In this document: one piece after another, positions 9,117 to 20,995 of the stretch | Layout of the letters: every line of letters starts with the position of its first letter | Numbering within the stretch: the first letter of the stretch is position 1 | Origin: Nigrospora sphaerica | Taxonomy: Eukaryota; Ascomycota; Sordariomycetes; Amphisphaeriales; Apiosporaceae | Reading direction: 5' to 3' | NCBI GenBank assembly: GCA_018287875.1 | Contig: JAGVVL010000013.1 | Span: 372,001 to 436,000 of the forward strand | DNA: 64,000 bases | Notes under the pieces: generated by a model | Told to the model about the DNA's origin: nothing | Databases searched by the model: none | Seen by the model: the letters and a program-made list of their open reading frames with translations, nothing else | Position numbers and translations under genes: made by a program

Positions 9117-11501
9117 GGAACGAGACATGATGCAGAGATCATAAGAGGGAGAGTAGGGTTAGGGGTGGGAAGGGAAATTGGAACGCTACTTCGATAGAGC
9201 CGAGAAGAACAGATCTTGGCTGGCCTCATTTGCCTATTGTATTCATTCTCACACTTCAGCAGCTGCATTTGACCGTGGCACCTATCGGTGCTCACCGGAG
9301 CGCTGCCTAGGTGATTCGTCGTTGTAGGCGCGGAGAAAGACGCCAGATTTATCGACGCAGCAGGTGAGTGAGTTATGATTGGTGAACGGTGGTCCTTAGT
9401 CCCCATCCTCCAACACTTCTGGGAGCGAAGTCATCGTTGCGAAGTCGGCGTCTTTTTTCCCGTCATTGTTGCGTTCATTGACGTCCATGCTGTCGTCTTT
9501 GTCCTAACTGACATTGATGCTATCCATATTGCCCTCCTTGGCGTTGATGACCTTATTGCTTTTCCCACCGTCCTAATTCCGCTAGTAAGGAGCCTCGATC
9601 AAGGCGAGGGCGTCCGTTGTTGGCGGCTGTGTGCAGAAGACTTCGCCGCCCGGCATGGACAAGCTCATCACATTCTGCGGCAGCATGGGCTCCTTCAGGT
9701 TCCGCACGCGCAGGTGGCGGGTGGTTTGGGTGATGGTAACCAAGCTGCTCAAAGCATTCTTGCTGGGCGGTCTAAGCAGGATTGCTCGCTGTTGAACGGA
9801 GGTGACGAGGTGCAGGGTGGAGAGATTGACTGAAAAAAAACCCACCTCAACGCACTTCTGGAGGACGCTATCGCCAACACACACGCGCGTCTGGTTCAAC
9901 CCGTCCTAATACTATCCGCCAGCGGCCAGGACATGTACTCCATCAATTCAGCGGCTTCTACCGTGGATCTAACACCGAGTTCTGTTTCCAGCACCGTGAC
10001 CTAAATGCAGCCGCTATCAAAAGCGCCGAAAGCAACTTGAAAGTCCGAGGGGAGACGAGGTTGTTGTGCAGGGTCTACCAGAAGCCTGTGCCTGGGTGGC
10101 AGAAAACCATTCCGGCCAAGTTGGACAAGCACACCGCGGTCAACAAGAATGTCTTGGCCACAGCCAAACAGAGAAGCAATCCCAAGAGCAAGCAGAAAAG
10201 CATTGCCAGGAGCATCATGACACCATCTCCAAAATTCAAGAAAGCGAGAATGACACACCACCCGCAATGGCTGACCAGCACTCGCCGCCCCAGGATGATC
10301 TTGAGCTACTAGGAGCGGGGAGTCTGGAGCTGACTTCCAACAACAGCCTGAGGCCCCTCGACATATCTCTCCAACAAGGAAGCCTGCATAACAATGCCTA
10401 TGCCCCAAGACCGCTTTTGACCGCCCTTTCATTTCCTCATCCAACTTCAGGAAGCATCAAATTTGGATCCTTGGGAACGACGGCAGGGAGCCAGACCCAA
10501 ATTGGCGGCTAATGTAAAATGCAACCCTCTTGCCGCATAAATAGCCGTGCCTCGGCACAAGGATGAGTAGCTCATCTTGCCGCTGCACGTCAAGACGACC
10601 GTTAGGTGGGGGTCTTTTGCGCAAGAGGAGAAGGCTCTGAAGCGTGGGTGGCCAAGCTCATGGATTCACTGGCAACCGCCCCGCGCACGCTCGATGATGT
10701 GCAATCGCAGGTTGTAGCAACGCTGAGTCGTTGGTACGGCGAACAACAATATTTCATTGTACGCCGCGATAAAGAAGGCACCGAACTGCGACAGGGTCAT
10801 GGCAACTATGGTGGTGTCTGCCTGCTGGCAAGACCGTCGAAGCGCCGCCGTCCGATTTCGTGAGCGCATCAGGATGCAAGTGAAGGCCCTCGGCCAGTGC
10901 CCTCTCCAGCCACTTTATCTGGCAATGAAAGACATCGCAAAATTCTATTTACAGTCCTTAGATCAAGGCCACCATTTAATTACAGGGAGATATTCGACGG
11001 CAGGTAGACACATGGGGACAAGCCGACGCTCAAGGCTAGACAACCAAGACGGGGACGATGGCCAGGACAGCCGTTGCTCGGGATCAAGGCAAAGGTGGCC
11101 GCCGCGAGTGAATCTTGCCATCATAAGAAGTGCAGGTTGAAATAAAGCCTTCCAGTTACTTAAAGGGAAGGAGAAGTACCCGTGTAACTGTGGGAAGCAT
11201 TCGATGAACGCTTATCTCAACACCGTTCGTGTATATAAGGGGGTCTCTCCCCTCCGCTCCCTTCTCCTCTCTGTTCTCTCCACAATCAATGAATCTATCA
11301 TCTTCACTTTTATTCAACATCAGCCGGAAAAAGAAGAATAGGACTTACATGCCGCTATCTGTGGAGTGAACGAGTCTCGGCGCTCTTTCTTCCGGCATGT
11401 TCTGATGCAGCGTTTATGGCTACCCTCTGCACGATCCAAGTCCAAACTGGGCTACGAAATAATCAGCTGGGTTCTTCAAGCCGAGGTTGGTTCTGGAAGC
11501 T
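9117..11501. other. Intergenic region with unassigned open stretches
   Basis: No gene can be supported. An open stretch at 10066-10512 (+) is Gln/Glu/His-rich in its first half, and one at 9582-9899 (-) is moderately coding-like; neither matches a family I know. Downstream on the minus strand (9430-9590) an Asn/Asp/Lys-rich frame is broken by TAG where CAG would continue it, suggesting a decayed gene. 11182-11325 has TGTAAC..TTCAACA ends with an internal TATATAAGGGG and a CT-rich leader, reminiscent of a fungal solo LTR, but I see no target duplication. Confidence 0.35.
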
Positions 11502-12781
11502 TCAAGCATAGGCCCTTTGCCATCTTGCTACTGCCTCGGACTTGGGCTCTTCGTCTCCCAGGCGACCAGGTCGATGCGGTAACAGAGGGGCTGGGGCCGT
11601 TGCCAATTCCCGCTCTTGCTGCAGCTCCTGCCTTTCCTCTTCCAACTCCTTCAGCAGCTGCCTCTCGCGCCTCGTGCGCTCCTCGACGATGATCATCCCG
11701 GCCCCGGTGCGCTCGCTCGGAACGTCCGCCCGGATCTCTTGGAGCAGCCACGGTAGGGCCTCCCCGCGCGGGGCTTCGAGGACATCGCGCAGGATTTGGA
11801 GGCCACACTCACGGTTCCCTAGAAACTGGAAACAGCGACTCCCTCCCCGCACCATGTCGCCCCAGGCCCGGGGCGATTCCCGCAGCTGCGTCTCGCGTGC
11901 GCGGCACCCGGCCTGCACGGGCCCCTCCGGGACCCGATCCCACATAGTTGAAATGAAGGCGACGCGGGGGAAGAATTCCTCTCCGCTCAGCGCTTGGAGA
12001 AGGCGGAGGTCAAGGCGGGCGGAGCCCGTCATTCGCCGTTCCGTGATGTTGTGGAAGAACAGGATGCCGGACACGGGCGGCCGCGGGCGATCGCGTAGGA
12101 ACTGAACAATCTCGTTGAGCACGTCGAGGTCGTCGCGCTCTGTATTATCAAACCCCGGCGTATCGACTAGGGTCAACGGGACGCCGGCCCCCACGAGGCA
12201 ATCGTACGGGGTGCACGACCTGATGCCTGAACGAATTCCTATTCGTTAGCTACCAACCCAGAGAGCTGTGGTGTGGAGCAGACTTCGACTCACATGACTC
12301 TATCGAGTGGCCGACTCTGGCTCGGAGGCCCGTCATTCGGGCAATGAAGGATGATTTCCCCGTGTCGGTTGGCCCAAGAAGAAGCAGAATGGGATAGGCG
12401 GCCTCGCTTGCGCTCGGGTCTCCATGACCACAAGGCCCGTGCGGATCGAAACCCTGCGGTTGAAGACTTAGAGCGTCGTTTCTTTTGGCGCCGCCGCGAG
12501 TGCATCCATCGCTACACTCGTTGTCGCCATCAAGATTGGTGGTGGAAATTTTGCTGATGCGTGTAAGACCTCTGGGGGCTTCACAAGGGTGTGGCTACTT
12601 ACAGCAGCTCTCGGTGGCTGGATTGAGAGTTATCGTTGATACTGGCGTGTGCCGTGTGGCTGGCCTCTATGTCTTCTCGTCTGGAGATAGAAGTGGTAAG
12701 CTTGCAATACAACCTGGAGGTTTGTGGAGATCGGTTGATAGGGCGCACTTTTCTGTTCACTGCGTTCAGTACAGAGGGCAT
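11502..12781 (-). CDS. P-loop GTPase-like protein (AIG1/G-domain type) with C-terminal coiled coil
   Basis: The core exons are 12553-12294 and 12226-11502, separated by a 67-bp intron (12227-12293). A tentative first exon 12781-12603 with a 49-bp intron keeps frame and gives 387 aa; the N-terminus is uncertain because no ATG lies in the P-loop exon. Motifs in order: Walker A GPTDTGKSS, switch region GHSIESC, G3 DTPGFDNT, HNITERRMTGS, and G4-like STMWD. These are the signature of the fungal AIG1-like/dynamin-like G-domain family. The C-terminus (EERTRRERQLLKELEEER...) is a charged coiled coil. Role unknown; such proteins are expanded in Pezizomycotina. A paralogue lies divergently at 13572-14604. 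The protein ends at RAYA, earlier than the paralogue, so a last exon may be missing. Confidence 0.7.
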
Positions 12782-13571
12782 CTTTTATCTTTATCGTCAG
12801 ACGATCGGTGCGACGTAGGAAGTACTACATTACACAAGCGGGAAATCGCTGTGAGTAGCGAGCAGTTAACGGTATTGGATTGTACATGACTTTGGGACTA
12901 GTAGAGGACGAAGTCTAGATTTCCAGCTGGAGCCTCTCCAGAACGCCGACCCATTTGCAAAGCCTCGGGAATACGTTGCCAACTAGCTTAAACTTCTCGC
13001 CTATACAACTCATTCGCTATCCAGGCAGTCATGATGTGGGTGCTTTGATGCTTCCTGGAGGTCCAGACTGCCGGCCTTTGACTGTCACGCACGTGGTGGG
13101 CTTCAAATCCTGTCAGTCTCGCCAGCTTTTCACGTCAGGCGACTCTTTGTGGGTCGGGGCTTTGGGTTTGGTTTGGGCTATGCTTGACTAGAGCAGACCA
13201 AGCAGCACGGAGCTGAAAATCCTGGGCTGAAATTTCGGGTGGCTGTGAGGAAACTGTATTGCCGTTAGGCTGTTTCGTCATCATCAAACAGAAACATGTC
13301 ATTCAGGCTCGAAGCCCTACGTTGCTCCTCCTGGAGCGCCCTAGTACAATAAACATACATGTCAGCATACAGCCGAGCGGCTGTGGAATTAACTTTGTGC
13401 TAACTGGGCTGTACAGGTAGCGATAGGCTTCCAATACGTTTTGGTGAGGGTGCAGCCTTGCCGAGTAGATATCACGATGTGATAAAAGCCGAACAACGCC
13501 AATACGTTTCAACCAGATCAACACTATCCTCCTATCTAATTTAATCTCTGATAACTCTCTAATCACCTTGA
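12782..13571. other. Region between the two GTPase-like genes
   Basis: It must contain 5' parts and promoters of both genes. ATGTCATTCAGG at 13295 could open a short first exon for the right-hand gene with donor GTACAA at 13343, but no acceptor gives a convincing frame. No other feature is visible. Confidence 0.35.
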
Positions 13572-14604
13572 AGCCCGCTCATTATATCCTCTTCCGACTT
13601 TTTCATCGCCGTGATTGGCGTGACTGGAGCTGGAAAGACCACTTTCATCAGTAAAGCTACGGGAAGGGGGGATTTGGCCATCGGCCACGGCATTGAATCT
13701 TGTAAGGTTTCGAGCTTACTTTGACATCGCTCGACTAATAACGGTGTCTTGGTCCAGGTACTTCCAAAATCGGATCCTACACTTTTAATCTAGACGGCAA
13801 GACGGTGACGCTCATCGACACACCCAGCTTCGATGACAGAGAGACGAGCGACACCAATATCCTCAAGGAGATTGCCGGCTTCATGCACGAAAGCTACAAG
13901 TACAACCAGCTTCTGAGCACGGTGATTAAATGCAACCCATCAACGGCAACAGGTGCATGGGCGGCGAGAAAAAGCGCACCCGTCTCTTCAAGAAGATTCT
14001 GGGCCCCGAGGCGTACGCGCGCGTCATCATCGCCACGACCATGTGGGACAGCATCAAGGACGAAACGACGGCAGAGCGGTTCACGCAGGCGCGGGCGGGC
14101 CGGGAGGACGTCTGGGGAGACATGGTCGGCCAGGGGGCCCGGATCATGCGACACGACAACCACACTGGCTCAGCGCACCGCCTCCTCCGGGCCGCCTGCG
14201 CATTCGGCGGCCCGCCCGCCGCCCCTCTGCAGCTACAAAAGGAACTCCGTAAGAACCCAGGGCCGCTGCGGACGGCTACCGCGGCCGGCCGGCAGCTGGA
14301 CGAGGATCTGGGCGAGGTGATCCAGAAACTGACGGCGGAGATGGAGGCGTTGCGACGCGAACGCGAAACTCTGCGAGAGGACCGCGAGGCGCTGTCCGAT
14401 GAGATCGTGGAGCTCCAAAAGAAGATCGCCGGCTACGAAACCCAGCGGTCCGGACTATCCGACTTCGTGGTGAGTATCAGCCACAATTGCATCGTCCCTC
14501 GACCGAGCGCTAACCAGTATCTTTAGGTGAAGGCTGTTGGGAAGTATGTTGATCCTTTTCTCGAATTCGTGGTGGTGCCTATTCTGCAAGCGATGTCTGA
14601 GTAG
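13572..14604 (+). CDS. P-loop GTPase-like protein, divergent paralogue, frameshifted
   Basis: The open frame starts after a TGA at 13569; the true first exon is unresolved. Introns fit 13702-13757 (56 bp, restoring HGIESC|TSKIGSY) and 14470-14526 (57 bp, leading to the last exon ending VPILQAMSE). Motifs: Walker A GVTGAGKTT, G3 DTPSFDD, G4-like TTMWD, then a long heptad-like coiled coil (KLTAEMEALRRERETLRE) from about 14320 and a hydrophobic C-terminal helix. Around 13928 the frame shifts: STVI is followed by five bases instead of six before QPINGNR, a one-base loss relative to the family (typically VIYLHRI). No intron explains it. So this copy is probably inactivated or carries a sequencing error. 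Its closest visible relative is the minus-strand gene at 11502-12781. Confidence 0.65.
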
Positions 14605-17601
14605 CGATGCTATCACACCGAAGCGATGCATTAACTAGAGGTATAACCATAACCACTTCCTTCGCTCTGCTCCGACTTCCGACCCATACATATTTCAGCT
14701 AGGGAGTCGCCGGCTGAATGCTTCGGTCATGGTCGACGTTTGGTGCTGCTGTTATCTGCTTGGCGTAGGTCGCGAAGGAATACACTACTTTCGAGTTGAG
14801 GACCGGTGGAATACGACGACGCTAAGCATCTTGTTGTTGAGAGAAAGGAAAAGATAGAGTGTGAAACAAGAAAACCGCCTCCCTCACGAATGTAACACTG
14901 TGAGAAATAGATGAAGGATAATTACGATAATTGAAGAACTAGAGCTCTAAACTTTAGTTGAGGGAGGTAGCCTCCTTTATGTATGACTGAGACTGAGTCG
15001 TGACTGACCCGATACAGCAATTTTCCGATTCCAACAAACATAGTTTGTGACTTGGTGTAATCAGAGGCTAAGGAAAAGAGTGATACATTGGCTATATGCT
15101 GGGGATGATGTACCTGCAGTGCCCGGACACCGGGGCCACGAGATTGCGGTATTTGACGATAGAAGGTGGACCTGGTAATATAACCAGCTACGTACACGTA
15201 TCTGAGCGATGCTGTCCTTTAGGTACCGTTGTAGTGATAATACTGCGGTGTGGAGGTCTTTGAACGTTCAGCCTATCGCGTGGTTCCTTTGGAAGCGCTG
15301 ATTCTGTTGATTCCCGGCTGTTTCACCTAGCCACAGGAAGGACACCCCGTAACGTAGCCGAGCACCTCTTCCCGCGGGGGGCATTCTTCAACGGTCCAAC
15401 GAGGGGCGGCGTTCGCCTGCAATAACTTCGTGAAGCACCGAATTCGACGAAGAGGCTGTGAAATGGACAACAGTAGCCCGCCCAACGAGGACTAGGCCAT
15501 TCGGACGATCCAACACAGCACTAGTTGCGACGAATTTTCCCGGCGTCATATGTCTCCGTGCCACATGCCCAATAATCACAGGGTGGAATATAGCACAGGG
15601 TGGAATATAGCACAGGGTGGAATATAGCACAGGGTGGAATATAGCACAGGGTGGAATATAGCACAAGGCGCGTGGAGGCAGGTCTTGGCTAGAGACAAAT
15701 ATTGTGGCCGACAGGGCAGATTAAGAGTGCGTCCTTTGAGAAAGCAGGAAGCATACATGCTAAGACAAGTGTACGACTAAACAATCACATAGATGTACAG
15801 GCCGATGATGACGATGGTTAAAGTCGAAAGTCTTTCCGAGAGTTTGTGCCCATTAACTTCAAGTGGCTCAAATCACCATGCCAGGAGCAGCCGAATCAAG
15901 CCTTCCGACACTGATACGATGTACCAGAGAGGATATGAATGGCTTTTCTGCCTGAAACGAAATCGAAACGATACGCCAAGATAGATTATCGCAGCAATGA
16001 AGTGGCTTCCAGCGGCGGCCGTGAAGGCAGCCTAAGCGTGTTTGCGATCCCGGTAGTGCTGATAGACGCTACAGTACTAGACCGCCAGAGCGAGTCGAAC
16101 TGCCATTAAGAGTTGAGCTTAAGGCATTCATATTAGCACAACTTGGCAAAAGAAAACCCAGAACGTGGAACATACAAGGGGTTTTCAGGGTGTGTGGTCC
16201 CTTGCAAATGGTCGCATTAGACTGCTCATGGGGATTGAAGACTAATAATATAACCACGCAACCGACCAGGGCACCAAAATGGACTGTCAATATTATTCTT
16301 TCGAAGCAGCAGTCTGCCATGAAGCGTATATCGAGCATGAAGACCAAGAACCAGGTGAACCGAAGGATGCGATACGTTGTGCGCACGCATCCGAGGCGAG
16401 CGGAACATAAACCCACTGGAGGAAAAGGCAGTTCTTACCAGAGAAATCCGATATAGGCTTTCATATCCTCCGCTTTTGCAATGACCTAGTACTAAACTTG
16501 TTTAAGCACTAATTGGAAGACGCCTGGGATTTGGAGTGTTACCTCTGCAAGCACTTGCAGATTTACGACAACCCACAGATCATAGAAGAGCTAGAAGGTG
16601 TAAAGTTCATAATGAAAGGCTTTGGTGGTGGTCAGGGACGCTTTAATACCTCAAATTTGACCTCGTGTATGTCCTCTTCATGCTCCTTGTCTCTTGGGTT
16701 CGCAAAAAGTGCAATTCTGGGCATGTTGTTCGAGTCTTGAGGGTCCGTGACTTTTTCGGTCCCCATGGTGGCTAATTCTGTGACATGTGCTGTTAGGAAT
16801 TAAAGTGCTGATGGCTGTTAAAAGGTGGAAGAGGAACACTCAATAATACACATAGTCTTTTGATTGCTAATTATTTATTACGCTACAGCTATAATGGGAT
16901 GGCATCAAGAGATCATCACGTGGAGCCAGTGGAGCGTTATTTTAGGTGTTAACAATGGCCTCACTATATGTTTCTCTACTATCGTTGTGGAAGGAGAGGA
17001 CCGACAGATGGAAGTGTCCTCTGTAAGACATTCAACCCTATTTTTCAACTGGAGCGATGTTCGCAAGTTCCGCCGGAAAGGATGAAGGTTAAATTGTGAC
17101 TCACTTCCCTAGGCTTCCTTCGCCATAATGCCTGTGCTTCTACGGCTAACTAATTGGACAGCTGCGCAGACCGCATCCCATAGCTTCCAGCGGCGGAAAA
17201 GTAGAATTAAACGCCAAAATTCAACCATGCCGCAGGTGGTCCAGACCTCGGCTGGCATGAATGACGTCCTCACAGCATTGCCCCACGCAATCATAGCGGG
17301 CTTGTTCACCGCCACGGCAGGAGCTGCCAGATCGGACGGACAAGAGGTGCTGGGATCGCAACGACCACCTGAGCTAAACGACTCACCAGATTTTGACACG
17401 CACCAAACGAGCCGGTACCCTACCGGAGAAGCCATTCTTGCGCGACGAAAGGGTCAAAAGTCATGCCAGCGGTTGACGAAAGATACTTCCTACACAGGGG
17501 AAACGGGTGCAACACTGCGAGTTTCGATGTCTGTAGATGGCGTCAAAAGGCCACAGCTCGAGGATGGAACAATATACGACCACCTTTTTGCTTACTTCCC
17601 C
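14605..17601. other. Long intergenic region with minisatellite
   Basis: Apart from the 17-bp repeat at 15577-15661, nothing can be assigned. A minus-strand stretch 16069-16416 encodes two hydrophobic segments (for example LTVHFGALVGCVVILLVF) and could be a relic of a membrane protein. A plus-strand open stretch 17128-17619 (163 aa) overlaps the 3' end of the P450 gene on the other strand and shows no domain. Confidence 0.4.
15577..15661 (+). repeat. 17-bp minisatellite, five perfect copies
   Basis: CACAGGGTGGAATATAG is repeated five times without any mismatch, followed by four bases of a sixth unit. Since 17 is not a multiple of three, it is not a coding repeat. Confidence 0.97.
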
Positions 17602-20600
17602 TCAGTCAAAAATGTCTGATACAAACCTCTCATTCCTCATGCGCTTCTTGAATTCCTCAACAGCCTCACCCGAGATTTTTTCACCCCGCTCGCGCGCGCG
17701 CTCCATAATTAGGCGAGACGCGACTTCGCCCACACCACGGGCAACAGCGCGGCCGCCGCAGGTATAGAAGCGGGCGCCGGCATCCCACATGGCGGTCACG
17801 TCGGCACGATCGCGCAGCAGGCGGTCCTGGACGTAGGCGCAGCCCTCGCTGGCATCGGGGGCGCTGCTGAAGGCGTACCGCACGTCGACGGCACCGAGCG
17901 CACCCCATGCGTCCAGCTCCTCGGCGTAGAGGCGGTCTTTCGCTGGGTCCCGGCACCCGACGAAAAGCAACGCGGGCGCCAGTGCGCGCCCGCCCTCGCG
18001 CATGAGCACGGCGCGCTCTTGCACGAAGGCGCGGAAAGGCGCCAGCCCCGATCCGGCGCAAACCATTACAACGGGCGTCGCCTCGGGGTCGGGCGGCGGG
18101 CGGAAGTACGGGTTGGTCGAACGCACCGCCACCAGCGCCTGGTCGCCCGGCTGCAGGCTGCGTAGATATGTCCCCGTCACGCCCTGGAAACGGTCCCCCG
18201 AGATGCCCGACCAGCTCGGCGCGTCTATGACGCTGTAGGTCAGTGAGCAGCGGTCCGCTTCGGCGATCGGCGACGACGAGATGGAATAGTATCGCAGCCG
18301 CAGCGGCGGTAAGAGGGCGAGAAATGTGGCAAATGGGATGTCGGCGCTCGAGAAGTTGGTGAGAAGGTCGAGCACTGTGAGGCGCCGGTCGGTGACCTGC
18401 CCCTCGAAAGCCTTGCCGGTGGTCACCATCGCTTGCAGGGCTTTCTGATCGGACGCTTCCTTCGTGCGGGAAATCATAAATTCGATGTCCTTGGAACAGG
18501 TCAGGATGAAAATCAGATACAACGGTTTGTTCTTCTGACTGACCTTTCGGGTAGCTGGCTGGGAGATTTCAACGTAGCCCCTCAGCAGGTCAAAGATGGA
18601 AATGGGCTTGCCTATGGGCAGAGTCGTCGGTCCGCTCTTCTTGATGGTAACGACGCCGTCAAACGGCAGCCCAAAACGCTTGATCACTCTCCGTACATTG
18701 TCTTCGGGGTTAAGAGGCAAGACGGACAAGTCTGGCCATGGTGGGTGAGCCGTGATCCCAAAGGTGGGCTTGTGCTGAACTTACAATCGCCTGTTGAGTA
18801 CGACATGCCTCGCGGCAGCCGGAAAGTGATATGTCGCTTCTCTGACTCGCCAGAGGCCGTTAGAGACCTTGCCTCGACGACATCGGCCCACTGGACGGTT
18901 TGCTGCAAGTATTCAGCGCGCTCCGCCTTGGATATCTCCATCTCGAACGCCGGCTCTAAATGAGCACTAGAAGCGTTGCCCAAGTCAGCTGATGCGGAGA
19001 TGACAGGCCACAGACTTTCGCTGGTCCATGCATCAAAGTCGGCGTAGATGCCGCCTTTGCTGGCATCCGCCTCACCTCGCGGTGTCAACCGGTGGCCGCC
19101 AGCTTTGGCTTGCAGCTCATCCACAAGGCGCGGGATTCGCTGGTACGTCGATGCCCAGTCGCTATGCCCGCAGCCGAACACAGCAAATTTAATGCCGTCG
19201 AGGCTCCCTCGTTCTCCGAGATGTTCCAGCCAGGCCATAAAACGAGTCGCATTGTCCGGGGGCTGACCCTCGTACGAGGATGTGATGATCACGACCGGGT
19301 TTTCCTTTGGAAGCTTGTCAACGCTCGAATCCATTTCGCTCACAGTCGCTCGGACACCACGCTGTGCCGCCTCGGAGTAAAGCTTCTGGGCAAGCGCCTG
19401 GCAGGTGCCAGTATTAGATCCATAGAGGATCATCACTCCGGGGGCGTCATCCTGCCTAGAGCCATCTGTATCAGAGGCCCGCTTGATTTTGTGAGGATCC
19501 TCGACCGACTGGAGCCGATGCTGAAGGGCTACGGAGGTCATGCCCGATCGCAATGAAGCCCGGATGTAGAAGTCTTTAGGTTTAATGGTCAGGCTCTGCA
19601 CCATGCTGATGTCGTACTCCGGATCAATGAGCTCGACGTTGAAGTTCTGCAGGATCATGGCCGTGGCGAGTAGAGCTTCCTGCCATGCAAAGGCACGACC
19701 GATGCAGGACCGGAGACCGGTACCGAAGGGCTTCCATGCATTCTTAGGCAGCTTCTCGAATTTCCCGTCGAGCATGCGCTCGGGCTTGAACTCCTGGGCG
19801 TCGTCACCCCAGACCTTGGGGTCGGTGTGGATCTTCATGAGGTTGCAGATGATACTCTGCCCGCGGGGGATCTCGTAGCGGCCTTTACCGATGGTGACTT
19901 TTTCCTCACGGTTCTGGGGCCTTATGGCTCTCTGGAATACCGGGGCGGTGGGTGTGAGTCGCAGGGTTTCCCGCAGCACTGCGTTGATGTAGTCGAGACT
20001 CTTAAGGTGATTGGCCTCAATCCGCTCCGTTCCGACGACACGGTCGACCTCTTGCTGTGCGGCGAAGAAGGTTCTAGGGTTCTTCAGCATTTGCGCAAAG
20101 GCAAAGCTCAGCAGGCCCGACCTCGTCTCATGTCCTGAAACCTAGTCAGTATCTCCCAGTACGTGGCGCCTGCTCGTCGGCGTGGTCACTCACCAGCGAC
20201 TAGGAAGGTCTGCGTGTTGGCGGCGATGAGCTTGTCGCGCATGGTATTGCCCGTTTTTGGGTCCTTGCCGTGCAACATGGCGTTTAGCAAGTCCTTCCTC
20301 TCCGTAGGATGGGCACGGCGGTGCTCGACTACCTCGCTGCAGATCTGCACCTGAAGCTCGCGGTCGTGCTGCATCTGTTCGCGGTGCTTGGGCAACATGG
20401 ACTTCAGCATGCCGCTCAGCTGCTGCGAGTTGCTGCTCTCAGTGAGGACGTTGGTCATGGACTTGACAAAGGGATGCATGTCGTCCTGGTAGAAGGAGTT
20501 GAAGCGATAGTCCATGGCACAGAGGGCGATAGTATCCAGCGTTAACCGCGAGAAGTCATCGGTGGCGAGGATCCGGTGTTGAGGACCCTGGCGCGCCCAT

Positions 20601-20995
20601 TTGAGCACCATCTGGCTGGCGATGTCGTGCATCTCGGAGAACATTTCCTCAATGGCAAGAGGGCCGAACGCAGGCATGAGAATGCGATGTGCCTGTGCCC
20701 AGTCCTCGCTCTCCTCAGACTTGGCGGTGAAGAGGCCCTCGGCACCCCGGGGCTTGAATGAGCCGGTGACGAGCGGGCCCGATAACAGCTTGTAGAAGCG
20801 AGTTTCGTCGCAGAGCTCGTCGAAGAGCTCGTAGCCTCCGACAGAGATTTTGGTAGCTCCTGGGACTCTGAACTGGACTATGGGCCCATAGACGTCAAGC
20901 ATACGCCCTAGGGCTAGTAACGGGACCTCATCTTGAAGGTCAAGTAGGTTTCCAAGGACAGGCAGGCCTCGAGGTCCGGGGATTGGTTCCGTCAT
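17602..20995 (-). CDS. CYP505-type self-sufficient P450 / NADPH-P450 reductase fusion
   Basis: Exons 20995-20194, 20134-18785, 18731-18544 and 18489-17602 give 1,075 aa, the usual length of P450foxy/CYP505 enzymes that hydroxylate fatty acids at sub-terminal positions using NADPH and one polypeptide. The N-terminus IPGPRGLPVLGNLLDL has no membrane anchor, as in the family. Heme domain: I-helix AGHETRSG (split by intron 1), ExxR at about 323-326, heme loop FGTGLRSCIG with Cys at about 411. Reductase: FMN loop YGSNTGT near 505, FAD motif RLRYYSISSSP, NADPH site CAGSGLAPFRAF, and the C-terminal DIFD. The second Thr of the usual AGHETTSG is Arg. The third intron (18490-18543, 54 bp) uses an AAG acceptor and stays in frame; retaining it would insert 18 residues. 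TATATAAAG lies 87 bp upstream. The gene appears intact. Confidence 0.93.

Noticed and set aside
10606..10863. 85-aa ORF (DDVQSQVVATLSRWYGEQQ...)
   Set aside because: It faintly recalls a bacterial or phage regulator, but the resemblance is too weak and the context is fungal.
11182..11325. Solo-LTR-like sequence with TATA and CT-rich leader
   Set aside because: TG..CA ends are present but no target duplication or second copy is visible in the window.
17128..17619. 163-aa ORF next to CYP505
   Set aside because: It overlaps the P450 3' end on the opposite strand, shows no domain and no supporting signals.
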